A stretch of DNA of 64,000 bases from Christensenella sp964438705 (GTDB lineage: Bacteria; Bacillota; Clostridia; Christensenellales; Christensenellaceae): positions 1-64,000 of the forward strand of contig CAYTKQ010000016.1 in assembly GCA_964438705.1 (NCBI GenBank). Direction: 5' to 3'. Under the pieces are notes generated by a model. That model was not told the origin of the DNA and made no database searches. It saw nothing but the letters and a program-made list of their open reading frames with translations. How positions within the stretch are numbered: the first letter of the stretch is position 1; each line of letters starts with the position of its first letter. Below, one piece after another: positions 34,042 to 42,831 of the stretch. The position numbers were made by a program, and so were the translations under genes.

Positions 34042-35094
34042 TTATTCGTATTTAATGATGCATTTTTTGGTAATCTGCTTGTTCTCCAGCTTCTTAAATA
34101 CGCTGAGAATATCTTTAAAATCGACAATATCAGAAATATAGTCGTCCAGATCGATAATTCCTTCCTTAAGCCATGAAAAAATCTGTTCTGTTGCTTCGCC
34201 TTCTTCATACTTGGAAGGAAATTGCTGAAAATGAAGCTGCCAGTTATACGGCGCATTGGTCCAATCGATCTGCGCAACCGTATTGGCAGAAATGCCATAG
34301 CAGCAGATTTTCCCCTGATCCTTGATCAACTCCATTCCCTGATTGATAATGGCTGAAACCCCGACCGCATCCAGTACGAAATCCACTCCTTCCGGGCAAA
34401 TTTCCCTGATTTTCGCGTTCGCGCAGTCATCGGAGCGGAACACATAGTCCGCCCCCTCCTCTCTTGCCGCCGCAAGTTTTTTTTCGTCAATATCAAGCGC
34501 AATAACTGGCTTAACACCCAAGAGATGCAAAAACTTGGCATAAGTGAGCCCCACCGGCCCACACCCAAAAATGGCGACGCTATCATTCTCTTTTATTCCA
34601 AACCGCTTAATGGCGCTCAACACCTCACGCAAAGTAATGATCATTGCTGACTTGATCGGGTCGATCCATTCCGGAACAATCGTCTGCGCACAGGCGCACT
34701 CTGGAAATTCTCTCGTATGGGGCAGTATCCCTTTCTTTTGGAGTGCCTGTGCGTCACTCACCGTCCCATATTCCGAGAAACCGCCCCAACCGCTTGTATA
34801 GCCGCCAAGGGGGCCAGCAAACGGAAGCAGCACAATGTCCCCCTTTTTGTAAGAAACAACATCTTTTCCCGTTTCGATCACGCGCCCGACCGCTTCATGC
34901 CCCAGCATGATCGGGTAAACGTCTTCTGAAAACCCCTTAAATGTGCCATGTATCAGTTTCAGGTCCGTGCCGTTGCACACGCCGCACGCAACTGTTTTCA
35001 CAAGCGCGTCGCAGTCGCCATACGCAGGCCGTGGACATTCTGCAATTTTGGGCGTTTTATCTTTCCCTGCCACGAGTGTTTTCATCAATTCCAT
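34042..35094 (-). CDS. MDR-family dehydrogenase lacking the structural zinc lobe
   Basis: 350 residues of the medium-chain dehydrogenase family: CGVCNGTDLK and LGHEAVG give the catalytic-metal Cys and His-Glu, and IFGCGPVGLTYAK gives the NAD-binding glycines (about 176). Where relatives carry four structural-zinc cysteines, this protein has VLLPFAGPLGGYTSGWGGFSEYG instead. It is the third gene of an operon with a glycyl radical enzyme and its activase, so it may oxidise the precursor or reduce the aldehyde or ketone product of that enzyme. Ribosome site AAGGAG. Confidence 0.88.
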   Translation of the reverse strand: MELMKTLVAGKDKTPKIAECPRPAYGDCDALVKTVACGVCNGTDLKLIHGTFKGFSEDVYPIMLGHEAVGRVIETGKDVVSYKKGDIVLLPFAGPLGGYTSGWGGFSEYGTVSDAQALQKKGILPHTREFPECACAQTIVPEWIDPIKSAMIITLREVLSAIKRFGIKENDSVAIFGCGPVGLTYAKFLHLLGVKPVIALDIDEKKLAAAREEGADYVFRSDDCANAKIREICPEGVDFVLDAVGVSAIINQGMELIKDQGKICCYGISANTVAQIDWTNAPYNWQLHFQQFPSKYEEGEATEQIFSWLKEGIIDLDDYISDIVDFKDILSVFKKLENKQITKKCIIKYE

Positions 35095-35143
35095 ATTCTT
35101 TTTTCTCCTTTATTCGTGATTGCCGAACCAAAAGCGGCGCACA

Positions 35144-36055
35144 TTATCCGCCCTGTTTCACCGGCACGCCCGCTGCCTGAAAAAATGAGATTGCCCGATC
35201 GATCTCGTCCGGACGCGGCGCTTTCGTCGTCTTCATGGTATAGTCCATTTGCATCATTGCGTACTTGTTCATCCCCAGAGAGTGATAGGGCAAAACATTT
35301 ACCATCGCAAGATTTCCGCTCCTTTGCAGTTCAGCGGCAAATGCCGCCGTTTGCCCGAGGTTGTCTTCCGAGTCATTATACCCGGGAATCAGCGGAAAAC
35401 GCAACATCAGACGCTTATTGAGATCAAACGCTATTTTCCTAATATTGCTGAGGATGCGCTCATTGCCAACACCTGCGGCCTCCATGTGTCTATTGTTGTC
35501 CATGTGTTTGATGTCGATCAGGAAAGTATCTACATACGGAGCAATCCTGATATATATTTCTTCCGGCGCATTGCCATTGGTTTCAATGGCCGTATTGATG
35601 GATGCCTCCTGACAGCTTTTCAGCATATGTTCCAAAAATTCCGGCTGTGCCGTACATTCCCCTCCTGAAAATGTAACGCCCCCGCCTGATTTTCTATAGT
35701 AGGGTCTGTCCTTTTCGATCTCTGTAAGCACCTCTTTCACACTCATTATGTGCCCGTAAAAATCCCATGCACTTGCTGGACATATCTCCACACATTTTCC
35801 GCACATCGTACATTTTTTACAATCTACTTCCCTTTGCTTTGAAATGGCCTTCTCCGGGCATACCTCTGTGCAGTACCCGCAATCCGAACATTTTGCCGGA
35901 TTGCGGGCCAGCTGTATCTGTCCTGACAGAGATTCCGGATTGGAACACCATGGGCATCGCATATCGCACCCTTTCATGAACACAACCATCCTGATTCCGT
36001 TCCCGTCATGGATGCAATAGTTTTGTATTTTGTCGATCAGCCCCTTGATTTCCAA
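35144..36055 (-). CDS. Glycyl-radical enzyme activating protein (radical SAM)
   Basis: 303 residues. The radical SAM cluster ligands are C30, C34 and C37 in CDMRCPWC. A two-cluster ferredoxin-like insert follows (CSDCGYCTEVCP and CKKCTMCGKCVEICP, about 56-95), which PFL activase lacks but activases of dehydratase-type enzymes have. The GGVTFSGGE block (about 128-136) binds SAM. It abstracts hydrogen from the glycine of its partner, encoded 17 bases upstream. Ribosome site AAAGATTTGG-type, weak. Confidence 0.95.
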   Translation of the reverse strand: MEIKGLIDKIQNYCIHDGNGIRMVVFMKGCDMRCPWCSNPESLSGQIQLARNPAKCSDCGYCTEVCPEKAISKQREVDCKKCTMCGKCVEICPASAWDFYGHIMSVKEVLTEIEKDRPYYRKSGGGVTFSGGECTAQPEFLEHMLKSCQEASINTAIETNGNAPEEIYIRIAPYVDTFLIDIKHMDNNRHMEAAGVGNERILSNIRKIAFDLNKRLMLRFPLIPGYNDSEDNLGQTAAFAAELQRSGNLAMVNVLPYHSLGMNKYAMMQMDYTMKTTKAPRPDEIDRAISFFQAAGVPVKQGG

Positions 36056-36072
36056 ATCTTTTCCTCCTGCTT

Positions 36073-38499
36073 TCAGTTGAAATTCATTTCCGTTCGGTCG
36101 ATGACATCGTCCTGCGTTCCTTTGGGCAGATCGATGAAGAAACAGGTATAGCCCGCCACACGAACGACCACATCTCTGTATTTTTCCGGATTTTTCTGCG
36201 CTTTGCGCAGTGTCTCCGCCGAAACAACGTTAAACTGTATGTGGTATCCCCCCTTTTCGAAGTAAGTTTCGATCAGATCGGCAAGGCATTCAAGACCTTT
36301 TCGTCCCGCAAGCGTATTGGGATGATATTTCTGATTGTACTGCGTACCGTTTGCAACGATGCAATGATCGAGCGACGCAATGGACAAAGCCGAGGCAGTC
36401 GGGCCATTTACTTCCGAACCATGTGTTGCCGAGCATGCTTCCGCAACGGGTGTGTATGCCTTCCGCCCGTTTGGGGTCGCGCCGATGAAAGAGCCGATTG
36501 GCACATTTGCCGAAACAGAGTACATTCCCGCATCAAAGTGCCCGCCGCGCGGGTTTGCGTAGCCGTTGACCTCTTCACAGAACATCACCTGTATTTTGCG
36601 CGCGATCTCGTCTACATAGGGATTGTTGTTTCCGTATTTCGGAGCGCCCTTTACAAGCATTGTACGCATCTCTTCGAATCCTTCAAAATTTGAATCCATT
36701 GCGCCGCGTATTTCTGCAAGGGACAATTTGCCTTCCTCAAAAACAAGTTTCTTGATTGCGGCAAACGCGTCTGCCGTATCCGCCAGCCCTACCCCCTGCG
36801 GCCCGTCGTGATTATATTTTGCGCCGCCGTCGTGAACTTCAAGCCCTCTGTCGATGCAATCCTCAGTAAACGTACAAACAAATGGAAGCGTCAACAGCCT
36901 TCCGTGCATCGTATTCACCACATTTGTCGTTGCCACCATATATCTGAGCGCCTCTTTTACCTGGGTCTCATAGGCGGCATATAGTTCTTCATAGGTTTTA
37001 AAATCGGATACCTCGCCCGTTTCAGGGCCGACCTGCTTTCCGGTACGCGGATCCTTTCCATTGTTCAGCGTCACCTCAAACGCCTTGAGCAAGCTGAAAT
37101 ATCCCGAGTTTGCGAAATGGCACATCTGGCCTTGCAATCCCATTTCCACACAGCCCGCGACCGCCCAGTTTTTGCGCACATCTTTTAAGGAAACGCCCCG
37201 ATCCATTAAAGCCACTGTCGCCACATCGTCATTATAAAATGCCGGCATTCCCAAACCATAACGCGCGACCTCCACACATTTCAACAAAAATGTGCGCGGC
37301 GTATGCTTATGCAAACGAACGCATACCGATGGCTGCGGCATTCCTATGCGCGCCGTCGTTTCGAGCATCATATAGCTCAAATCGTTCGTTGAATCCATTC
37401 CGTCTTCAAAAGTTCCGCCAAGGGTGATCGTCTGGGAAATCGGATGTCCGCCGAAAAATTTGCTGTCCTCCTCGTTCCACACCTCGATAACCTCCGCATA
37501 TTTCAGCCACATGGAATCCAGCAGCTCTTCTGCAAATTCCTTTGTGATAAGGCCTTCCTCCATGTCTTTTTTATAATAAGGATAAAGATAATAGTCAAGC
37601 CTCCCTGTAGAAAGCCCCGTCCCATCCGATTCGATTTGGCAAATGAGCTGGATGAACCATGTGCTTTGCACTGCTTCGTAAAATGTCTCCGCCGGATATT
37701 TGGGCACCTTGCGGCAAATTTGCGAGATCCTCTCGAGTTCTTTCTTCCGTATCGGGTCTGTGCATTCCCCCGCCTGCCTCCACGCTTCATCCGCATATCT
37801 ATTCGCAAAGATCTCTACACCGTCGCATACGATTATCATTGCCTGATAGAACAAAATCCGATCCATATCGTGGGGGTTGGCAAGATTCAATGCCGCAAGC
37901 TTTTTCTCACATTCCGTGCGCACACCTTCGTATCCCTTTTTGAGGATCTTGTCGAAACCGATAACAAAATGTCCCGTCCCTTTTGTAAGTGTGTAATTAC
38001 ATGTGAATACCATTGTATCCATATAATCCATCGCTTCGCGGGGGAGGATCGCCGTCGTGTTATCGTAAACGGTTCTGCCTTTCCAGTAGTCCATGCAGGC
38101 CTTCATCTGTTCTTTGGCTGTTTCTGAAATATTGAAGCGGGAGCCCTGCCGACTCTCGAAACGATCAAGTTCATCCATGAACCAAAGGTTGATCTGTGGG
38201 TGCAACGGCGCTCCGCGCAGCGCACTCGCCTGATTTCCCACAATCAGTTCGTTTTCATAGACATGGATCGTCATTCTTGAAAGGGTTTCCTTAAGGGCGA
38301 GCGCCGCCTTGATGATCGGCTGCTTATCTTCGTTTGCACGATATACCTCCGTCCAAATCACTGCACGTTCCGGGCATATCATCGGATCCGTTTCAATCAA
38401 TTTTCTTCTGAGTTCCTTCACACGTTTTGTCGACTCGTTCATATCGATCAAATCCTGCGTTCCATTTGCTGCTTTTGGTTGTTCCATCGTTTGATTCAT
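36073..38499 (-). CDS. Glycyl radical enzyme, dehydratase/lyase-like, substrate unknown
   Basis: 808 residues, a PFL-like barrel. The thiyl-radical Cys450 lies in AGCVEMG with Glu452 (the Cys-x-Glu pattern of glycerol/propanediol dehydratase, choline TMA-lyase and hydroxyproline dehydratase, unlike the Cys-Cys of pyruvate formate-lyase). The glycyl radical site is Gly783 in RVAGYTCFF. A His at 177 (GTGHFVIG) may correspond to an active-site His of glycerol dehydratase. Activase and an MDR dehydrogenase follow in the operon; a sugar importer operon ends just upstream. Dehydration or cleavage of a polyol is the favoured guess. Oxygen-sensitive, cytosolic. Confidence 0.93.
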   Translation of the reverse strand: MNQTMEQPKAANGTQDLIDMNESTKRVKELRRKLIETDPMICPERAVIWTEVYRANEDKQPIIKAALALKETLSRMTIHVYENELIVGNQASALRGAPLHPQINLWFMDELDRFESRQGSRFNISETAKEQMKACMDYWKGRTVYDNTTAILPREAMDYMDTMVFTCNYTLTKGTGHFVIGFDKILKKGYEGVRTECEKKLAALNLANPHDMDRILFYQAMIIVCDGVEIFANRYADEAWRQAGECTDPIRKKELERISQICRKVPKYPAETFYEAVQSTWFIQLICQIESDGTGLSTGRLDYYLYPYYKKDMEEGLITKEFAEELLDSMWLKYAEVIEVWNEEDSKFFGGHPISQTITLGGTFEDGMDSTNDLSYMMLETTARIGMPQPSVCVRLHKHTPRTFLLKCVEVARYGLGMPAFYNDDVATVALMDRGVSLKDVRKNWAVAGCVEMGLQGQMCHFANSGYFSLLKAFEVTLNNGKDPRTGKQVGPETGEVSDFKTYEELYAAYETQVKEALRYMVATTNVVNTMHGRLLTLPFVCTFTEDCIDRGLEVHDGGAKYNHDGPQGVGLADTADAFAAIKKLVFEEGKLSLAEIRGAMDSNFEGFEEMRTMLVKGAPKYGNNNPYVDEIARKIQVMFCEEVNGYANPRGGHFDAGMYSVSANVPIGSFIGATPNGRKAYTPVAEACSATHGSEVNGPTASALSIASLDHCIVANGTQYNQKYHPNTLAGRKGLECLADLIETYFEKGGYHIQFNVVSAETLRKAQKNPEKYRDVVVRVAGYTCFFIDLPKGTQDDVIDRTEMNFN

Positions 38500-38509
38500 C
38501 GTTTTCTTT

Positions 38510-38531
38510 GTGCGTTTACACGCACGCTCCT
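38510..38531 (-). promoter_or_regulatory. Ribosome site separated from the start codon by a hairpin
   Basis: The AGGAG of the glycyl radical gene (38527-38531) is 27 bases from the ATG (38499), too far for normal use. Between them GTGCGT-GTAA-ACGCAC (38510-38525) forms a 6-bp hairpin; if folded it brings the two to about 11 bases apart. No alternative start in frame lies closer. Confidence 0.6.
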
Positions 38532-38637
38532 TTCCTTTTTGTAAAACTCTAACCGTTTTGCTTACTTCTATCTTACCCCTTTATCGATGCCCATAAAGGC
38601 TGATAAATCCAGATTTGGTGTTGAATATTCAGTAATT

Positions 38638-38680
38638 GGAAAAACCGGCGAACGCTATCATTTGGAGAAACGTCCGCCGG
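38638..38680 (-). terminator. Terminator after the sugar-binding protein gene
   Basis: On the minus strand CCGGCGGACG pairs with CGTTCGCCGG (one mismatch), followed by TTTTTCC. It separates the importer operon (42391-38729) from the glycyl radical operon. Confidence 0.82.
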
Positions 38681-38728
38681 CCAAATTAATTCTGTCTTAT
38701 GTGAAGGCGCAGCAACCTCTTTGTGCAA

Positions 38729-39754
38729 TTAATATTCTGAATTCGCGTCGTAATATTGATCTACATTTTCCGCGGTAACAAATACGGATTCCAGATCATA
38801 GCTTGGCTCAACCGTTTCCCCGTTCATGATTTTGAGCGCAATCTCAACGGCCTTCTCGCTCGGCCATGGATATGTGAACGTTCCGAGGAAGGTTCCTTCT
38901 TTGATTGCCTCGAATGCCTGTTTCTGGGCATCAATGCTCACAATTTTGATTCCTTCGTTCTCTCTCCCGGCTGCTTTGATCGCCTTCAGCGCACCCAACG
39001 CCATATTGTCCGCATGCGCGTAAACAAGATCGATCATTCCTTCGCCGTTGACCTGGAGCAGATTCTCCATGGTTTCCATAGCTTTTGTCTCATTGTAATC
39101 GCAATCCTGAGACGCAACGATCTTGATATCCGGAGAGCCCTCAAGAACCTTCTTCATTGGTTCTCCGCGGCCAATCGTCGGGGATGCGCCTGCCGTACCT
39201 TGCAGTTCGATCACGTTTCCTTTGCCATTGAGCGTCTCTGCAATGATCTCGCCCGCCTGTTTGCCAATCGTTTCATTATTCGCACCGATGAACGTCGTAA
39301 AATCCTTGCCTGCCTCACCTGTGATCGCGCGATCTACCACGATGACTGGTATCCCGGACTGATAGACCTCCCTTACGATCGGAGCCAGCGGATCGGCAAC
39401 ATGGGGACTTACAACCAGAAGATCGATCCCTTGGGCGACCAGATCTTCGATATCGGATATCTGTTTATTCGTGTCGTCCTCCGCAACCGTTACGATCAGG
39501 TCCAACTGATCGGAATGCTCCGCAACCGCTCTTTGCATTTCGCTTACCATCTTCGAACGCCACGCACTGTTCGTTGTATCTGTCGAAAAACCAATCAAAA
39601 ATTTCCCATCCTTGCCTTCTGCGGGCGCTGATGCACCAGCCGCCATACTTTCTGAAGGCGCCGCACTTGTGGAGGCACTCTGCGGACTGGAACACGCTGC
39701 GAGTGTCGCGATCACAAATATGAACGTCAAAATTAAGCATAGTCTTTTTTTCAT
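38729..39754 (-). CDS. Sugar ABC transporter substrate-binding lipoprotein (RbsB-like)
   Basis: 341 residues. Lipoprotein signal with lipobox IATLAAC (Cys21), Ser/Ala-rich linker to about 48, then the ribose-binding-protein fold: FLIGFSTDTTNSAW, GIDLLVVSPHVADPL, IPVIVVDRAITG, then HADNMALGALKAIKA and VSIDAQKQA. It is the third gene of the 42391-38729 operon (ATPase, permease, binding protein) and is followed by a terminator. Close in motif layout to ribose/allose/xylose binding proteins; ligand not assigned. Confidence 0.94.
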   Translation of the reverse strand: MKKRLCLILTFIFVIATLAACSSPQSASTSAAPSESMAAGASAPAEGKDGKFLIGFSTDTTNSAWRSKMVSEMQRAVAEHSDQLDLIVTVAEDDTNKQISDIEDLVAQGIDLLVVSPHVADPLAPIVREVYQSGIPVIVVDRAITGEAGKDFTTFIGANNETIGKQAGEIIAETLNGKGNVIELQGTAGASPTIGRGEPMKKVLEGSPDIKIVASQDCDYNETKAMETMENLLQVNGEGMIDLVYAHADNMALGALKAIKAAGRENEGIKIVSIDAQKQAFEAIKEGTFLGTFTYPWPSEKAVEIALKIMNGETVEPSYDLESVFVTAENVDQYYDANSEY

Positions 39755-39800
39755 TTTTTTCCCTCTTTTCCTTTTCCAATTTGGTGATAAGATATGTTCT

Positions 39801-39822
39801 TTTGCGGCATAAGCGCCGCAAA
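39801..39822 (-). other. Intercistronic stem-loop between permease and binding-protein genes
   Basis: TTTGCGGC and GCCGCAAA form a perfect 8-bp stem with a 6-base loop, overlapping the permease gene neighbourhood just before the binding-protein start. No U tract follows on the minus strand. It may set mRNA stability differently for the binding protein. Confidence 0.5.
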
Positions 39823-39826
39823 CCTA

Positions 39827-40894
39827 TTATTTCTTTTTATCTGTGCGCAGCAGTACAGCGAGTATAATGATCGCACCCTTGACAATATACTGAAAATATG
39901 GCGATACGTTGGCAAGATTCAGCATATTGTTGATAATCCCGATGATGACCGCGCCAATGATGGTTCCGATGATGGTCCCTACGCCCCCCGTAAGGGCTGT
40001 TCCTCCAATGACCGTTGCCGCAATCGCGTCCATTTCATAGGATTCCCCAAGCATCGGTTCGCCCGTTGTCGTGCGGCAGGTGATGAGGATGCCCGCAAGA
40101 CCCGCAAGCGCTGCGCTGATGGCATAAACCGACATTTTGTATTTATCGACCTTAATTCCCGCTACGCGCGCCGCTTCCTGATTCCCTCCGATCGCGCGGA
40201 TATATCGTCCGAACACGGTACGTTCGAGCACCAACCATGCGATGATCGTTACCGCCGCAAGTACATAGACCGGTATTGGAATATTAAATATTCGGTCCTC
40301 TCCCAACCAGCGAATTTTATCTGCAATATTGGCATCCAGATAAAGCGGCTTACCTTCACAGATCAAAAGCGCGATCCCGCGGTATAAAGTAAGCGTCCCC
40401 ATCGTCATAATAAAGGGGGGCAGCCCACCCTTGCATACGCCAACGCCATTTACGAATCCAAGTCCCGCGCACAGAGCAAGCACCAGAACCGTAGCGACAA
40501 TCACGCATAAATAGGGTGCGTCGGGTATGAGCATATTGAGCCCCTGCGCAAAAGCTTGATATGGTGAAACAAGACCGGCCGGCTGAAACGAGACCGCAAA
40601 CATAATAGACGAAAAACCGACAACCGAACCCACCGAAATATCGATCCCGCCCGTCATGACAACGAACGTCATTCCGATTGAGATAATGCCGTTTGCCGCC
40701 ATCTGGCGGATGACATTGATGATGTTTTTATCTGTCAAAAACGCTGGTGAAATCGCGCTTGCGATAATCAACAGGATAATGAGTACCGGAAGTGTGCTGT
40801 ACTTTGAAAAAAAGTGTTTTGCGCCTGTTTTGAATTCCGGTTTCAATACCATTTTTTTCGGATCATTGTTTTTGTTCTTCGAGACGTTTTCCAT
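39827..40894 (-). CDS. Sugar ABC transporter permease (RbsC family)
   Basis: 355 residues with a ~35-residue cytosolic N-terminus and 8-10 hydrophobic segments. Family blocks are VVMTGGIDISVGSVVGFSS, the EAA-like GGNQEAARVAGIKVDKYK loop and AATVIGGTALTGGVGTIIGT. It starts 3 bases after the ATPase stop, so the pair is translationally linked. Classical RbsC partner for the binding protein and ATPase on either side. Confidence 0.95.
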   Translation of the reverse strand: MENVSKNKNNDPKKMVLKPEFKTGAKHFFSKYSTLPVLIILLIIASAISPAFLTDKNIINVIRQMAANGIISIGMTFVVMTGGIDISVGSVVGFSSIMFAVSFQPAGLVSPYQAFAQGLNMLIPDAPYLCVIVATVLVLALCAGLGFVNGVGVCKGGLPPFIMTMGTLTLYRGIALLICEGKPLYLDANIADKIRWLGEDRIFNIPIPVYVLAAVTIIAWLVLERTVFGRYIRAIGGNQEAARVAGIKVDKYKMSVYAISAALAGLAGILITCRTTTGEPMLGESYEMDAIAATVIGGTALTGGVGTIIGTIIGAVIIGIINNMLNLANVSPYFQYIVKGAIIILAVLLRTDKKK

Positions 40895-40897
40895 GAC

Positions 40898-42391
40898 TTA
40901 TTTCCCCCCCGTTGCAAACATTAATACTTCTTCTTCCGTAGCCTCATCCGCTGTGAGTTCTCCTGCGATCTTACCGTTGTGCATCACGATCACGCGGTCG
41001 CTCATGCCCAGAACCTCAGGAAGTTCCGATGAAATCATGATGATCGCCATCCCCGTTTCCGCAAGCTCGTGTATGATCGTGTATATTTCAGTCTTTGTTC
41101 CCACATCGACGCCTCGCGTTGGTTCGTCAATGATCATCACCTTGGCGTTTGCGAGAATTCCATTTGCAAGCATTACTTTTTGCTGGTTTCCACCAGAAAG
41201 ATCGCCTACGATCTGCCTTGGACCGCTTGCCTTGACTCGCAGTTTCTCCATCATGGAATGGATATCAGCAGCTTCTTTTTTTCGATTGATATACCCAAGC
41301 TTGTTTGCGTATCGCTCAATGGTAGAGATCGTGATATTATTTTCAATTGGAAGCTTTAGGATCATACCACATTCTTTTCGATCCTCCGAAACATACATCA
41401 GTCCTTCATTGATGGCATCATGCGGTGTCTTGGCGGTCATCTCACTTCCCCCCAAAAATATTTTTCCGTCATTTCTTCGGTCGATCCCCATAATCGCCCG
41501 GGCGACTTCGGTGCGCCCCGAGCCTACCAGACCTGCCATTCCTACAATTTCGCCCTCCCGGATCGAAAAACTCACATCTTCAAATATGCTCGCCTTTGTG
41601 AGCCCTTCCACACGGAATATCTCTTGCCCGATGGCTTTTGCTTTTGAAGGATAAATATCCGCAATTTCGCGGCCTGTCATCATTTTGATCAGCCCAAAAT
41701 GATCGATTTCCTGAGTCTTTGTCATCCCGACATAGGTCCCGTCTTTCAACACAGTGCATCGGTCGCTGATTTCAAAAATTTCTTCCATCCGGTGCGAAAT
41801 ATATATGATGCTTCTGCCCTGCGCTTTAATATCACGCACCAATTCAAACATCCGTTCCGTTTCGCTCACTGTGAGCACAGACGAGGGCTCGTCCATCACG
41901 ATGATCTTTGCATCCATGGACACTGCCTTTGCGATTTCCACAAATTGCTTTTGCGCGACGCTCAGCGTGCCGACCTCTCGTTCCATGACAAAATCCGCTC
42001 CCACGATGTCCAGCGCTGCTTTCGCGCGCTTCAGATGCTCCCGTTTATTGATCCACCCAAGCTTATTCGGTATCCTGCCCAATAGAATATTATCAGCGAC
42101 CGTCAACGAGTTCACAAGCGCTTGTTCCTGATAAATAACTGCAATCCCATTTTCTGCGGATTCTATGGGGTTTTTGATTTTCACTTCCTTTCCCTCAATG
42201 AAAATGGTACCCTCATCCAAGGTGTAGGCCCCGCCCAATATCTTCATCAGCGTCGACTTCCCCGCACCATTTTCACCGATCAGGGCATGCACCTCGCCCG
42301 GACGTATCTTCAGCTCAACGCCATCAAGCGCTTTTACTCCACTAAATCTTTTCTTGATGCCTGTCATTTCAACCATATAATTCTCAGACAT
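40898..42391 (-). CDS. Sugar ABC transporter ATP-binding protein (RbsA family)
   Basis: 497 residues with two complete nucleotide-binding domains. NBD1: GENGAGKST, TLSVAQKQFVEIAKA, IIVMDEPSSVLT. NBD2: GLVGSGRTE, LSGGNQQKVMLANG, MIIDEPTRGVDVGTK. All catalytic residues are of the usual RbsA type, in contrast to the divergent gene at 42832. The start at 42391 has GGGGAGG. First gene of the operon; transcription starts in the shared 440-base divergent region that carries a cre-like site. Confidence 0.95.
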   Translation of the reverse strand: MSENYMVEMTGIKKRFSGVKALDGVELKIRPGEVHALIGENGAGKSTLMKILGGAYTLDEGTIFIEGKEVKIKNPIESAENGIAVIYQEQALVNSLTVADNILLGRIPNKLGWINKREHLKRAKAALDIVGADFVMEREVGTLSVAQKQFVEIAKAVSMDAKIIVMDEPSSVLTVSETERMFELVRDIKAQGRSIIYISHRMEEIFEISDRCTVLKDGTYVGMTKTQEIDHFGLIKMMTGREIADIYPSKAKAIGQEIFRVEGLTKASIFEDVSFSIREGEIVGMAGLVGSGRTEVARAIMGIDRRNDGKIFLGGSEMTAKTPHDAINEGLMYVSEDRKECGMILKLPIENNITISTIERYANKLGYINRKKEAADIHSMMEKLRVKASGPRQIVGDLSGGNQQKVMLANGILANAKVMIIDEPTRGVDVGTKTEIYTIIHELAETGMAIIMISSELPEVLGMSDRVIVMHNGKIAGELTADEATEEEVLMFATGGK

Positions 42392-42505
42392 TACAAGCCT
42401 CCCCAACGTTTCATTTGTCTTTCAAAGCTTTCATCGGCGCAATGTATCCGACTCTATTTTTACTATGTTTGGTTTTGTTTTTTATTGATAGCGATACGGG
42501 AATTG

Positions 42506-42519
42506 CGAAATCGCTTTCG
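42506..42519. promoter_or_regulatory. cre-like (CcpA) site in the divergent region
   Basis: CGAAATCGCTTTCG matches 12 of 14 positions of the cre consensus TGAAANCGNTTTCA. It lies 115 bases upstream of the RbsA-type gene at 42391, between it and the plus-strand module at 42832. The rest of this 440-base gap is AT-rich with no ORF. Confidence 0.55.
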
Positions 42520-42831
42520 TTCCGCATCGTCTGAGCATATTTTTATTATACGTTTCGGGCTTACCCTAAAAAAAGGTGACTATTTCCAGATTCAGTGCGA
42601 CGATTCTCTGATTTTTTTCGTGCGCGCAAAAAATCCCGCCTGCACAAAGCGTACGATTCTGTAAATATTACTCCCTATTCTGGATACATCCTTCTTCCTG
42701 CTCTGCAAAAATAGACGTAGAATAGATAAGTAATATGATAAATTTTTGATTATTCATGCTTTAATTTTATCTTTGATGCTGTTAGCAATGATCTATGCTA
42801 CAATATTACCGTTCGGCTTAAGGCGGAGAAA

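Noticed and set aside
33870..34298. 142-residue minus-strand ORF overlapping the dehydrogenase 3' end
   Set aside because: It reads the MDR dehydrogenase gene in another frame and runs through the terminator hairpins; no ribosome site or motif.
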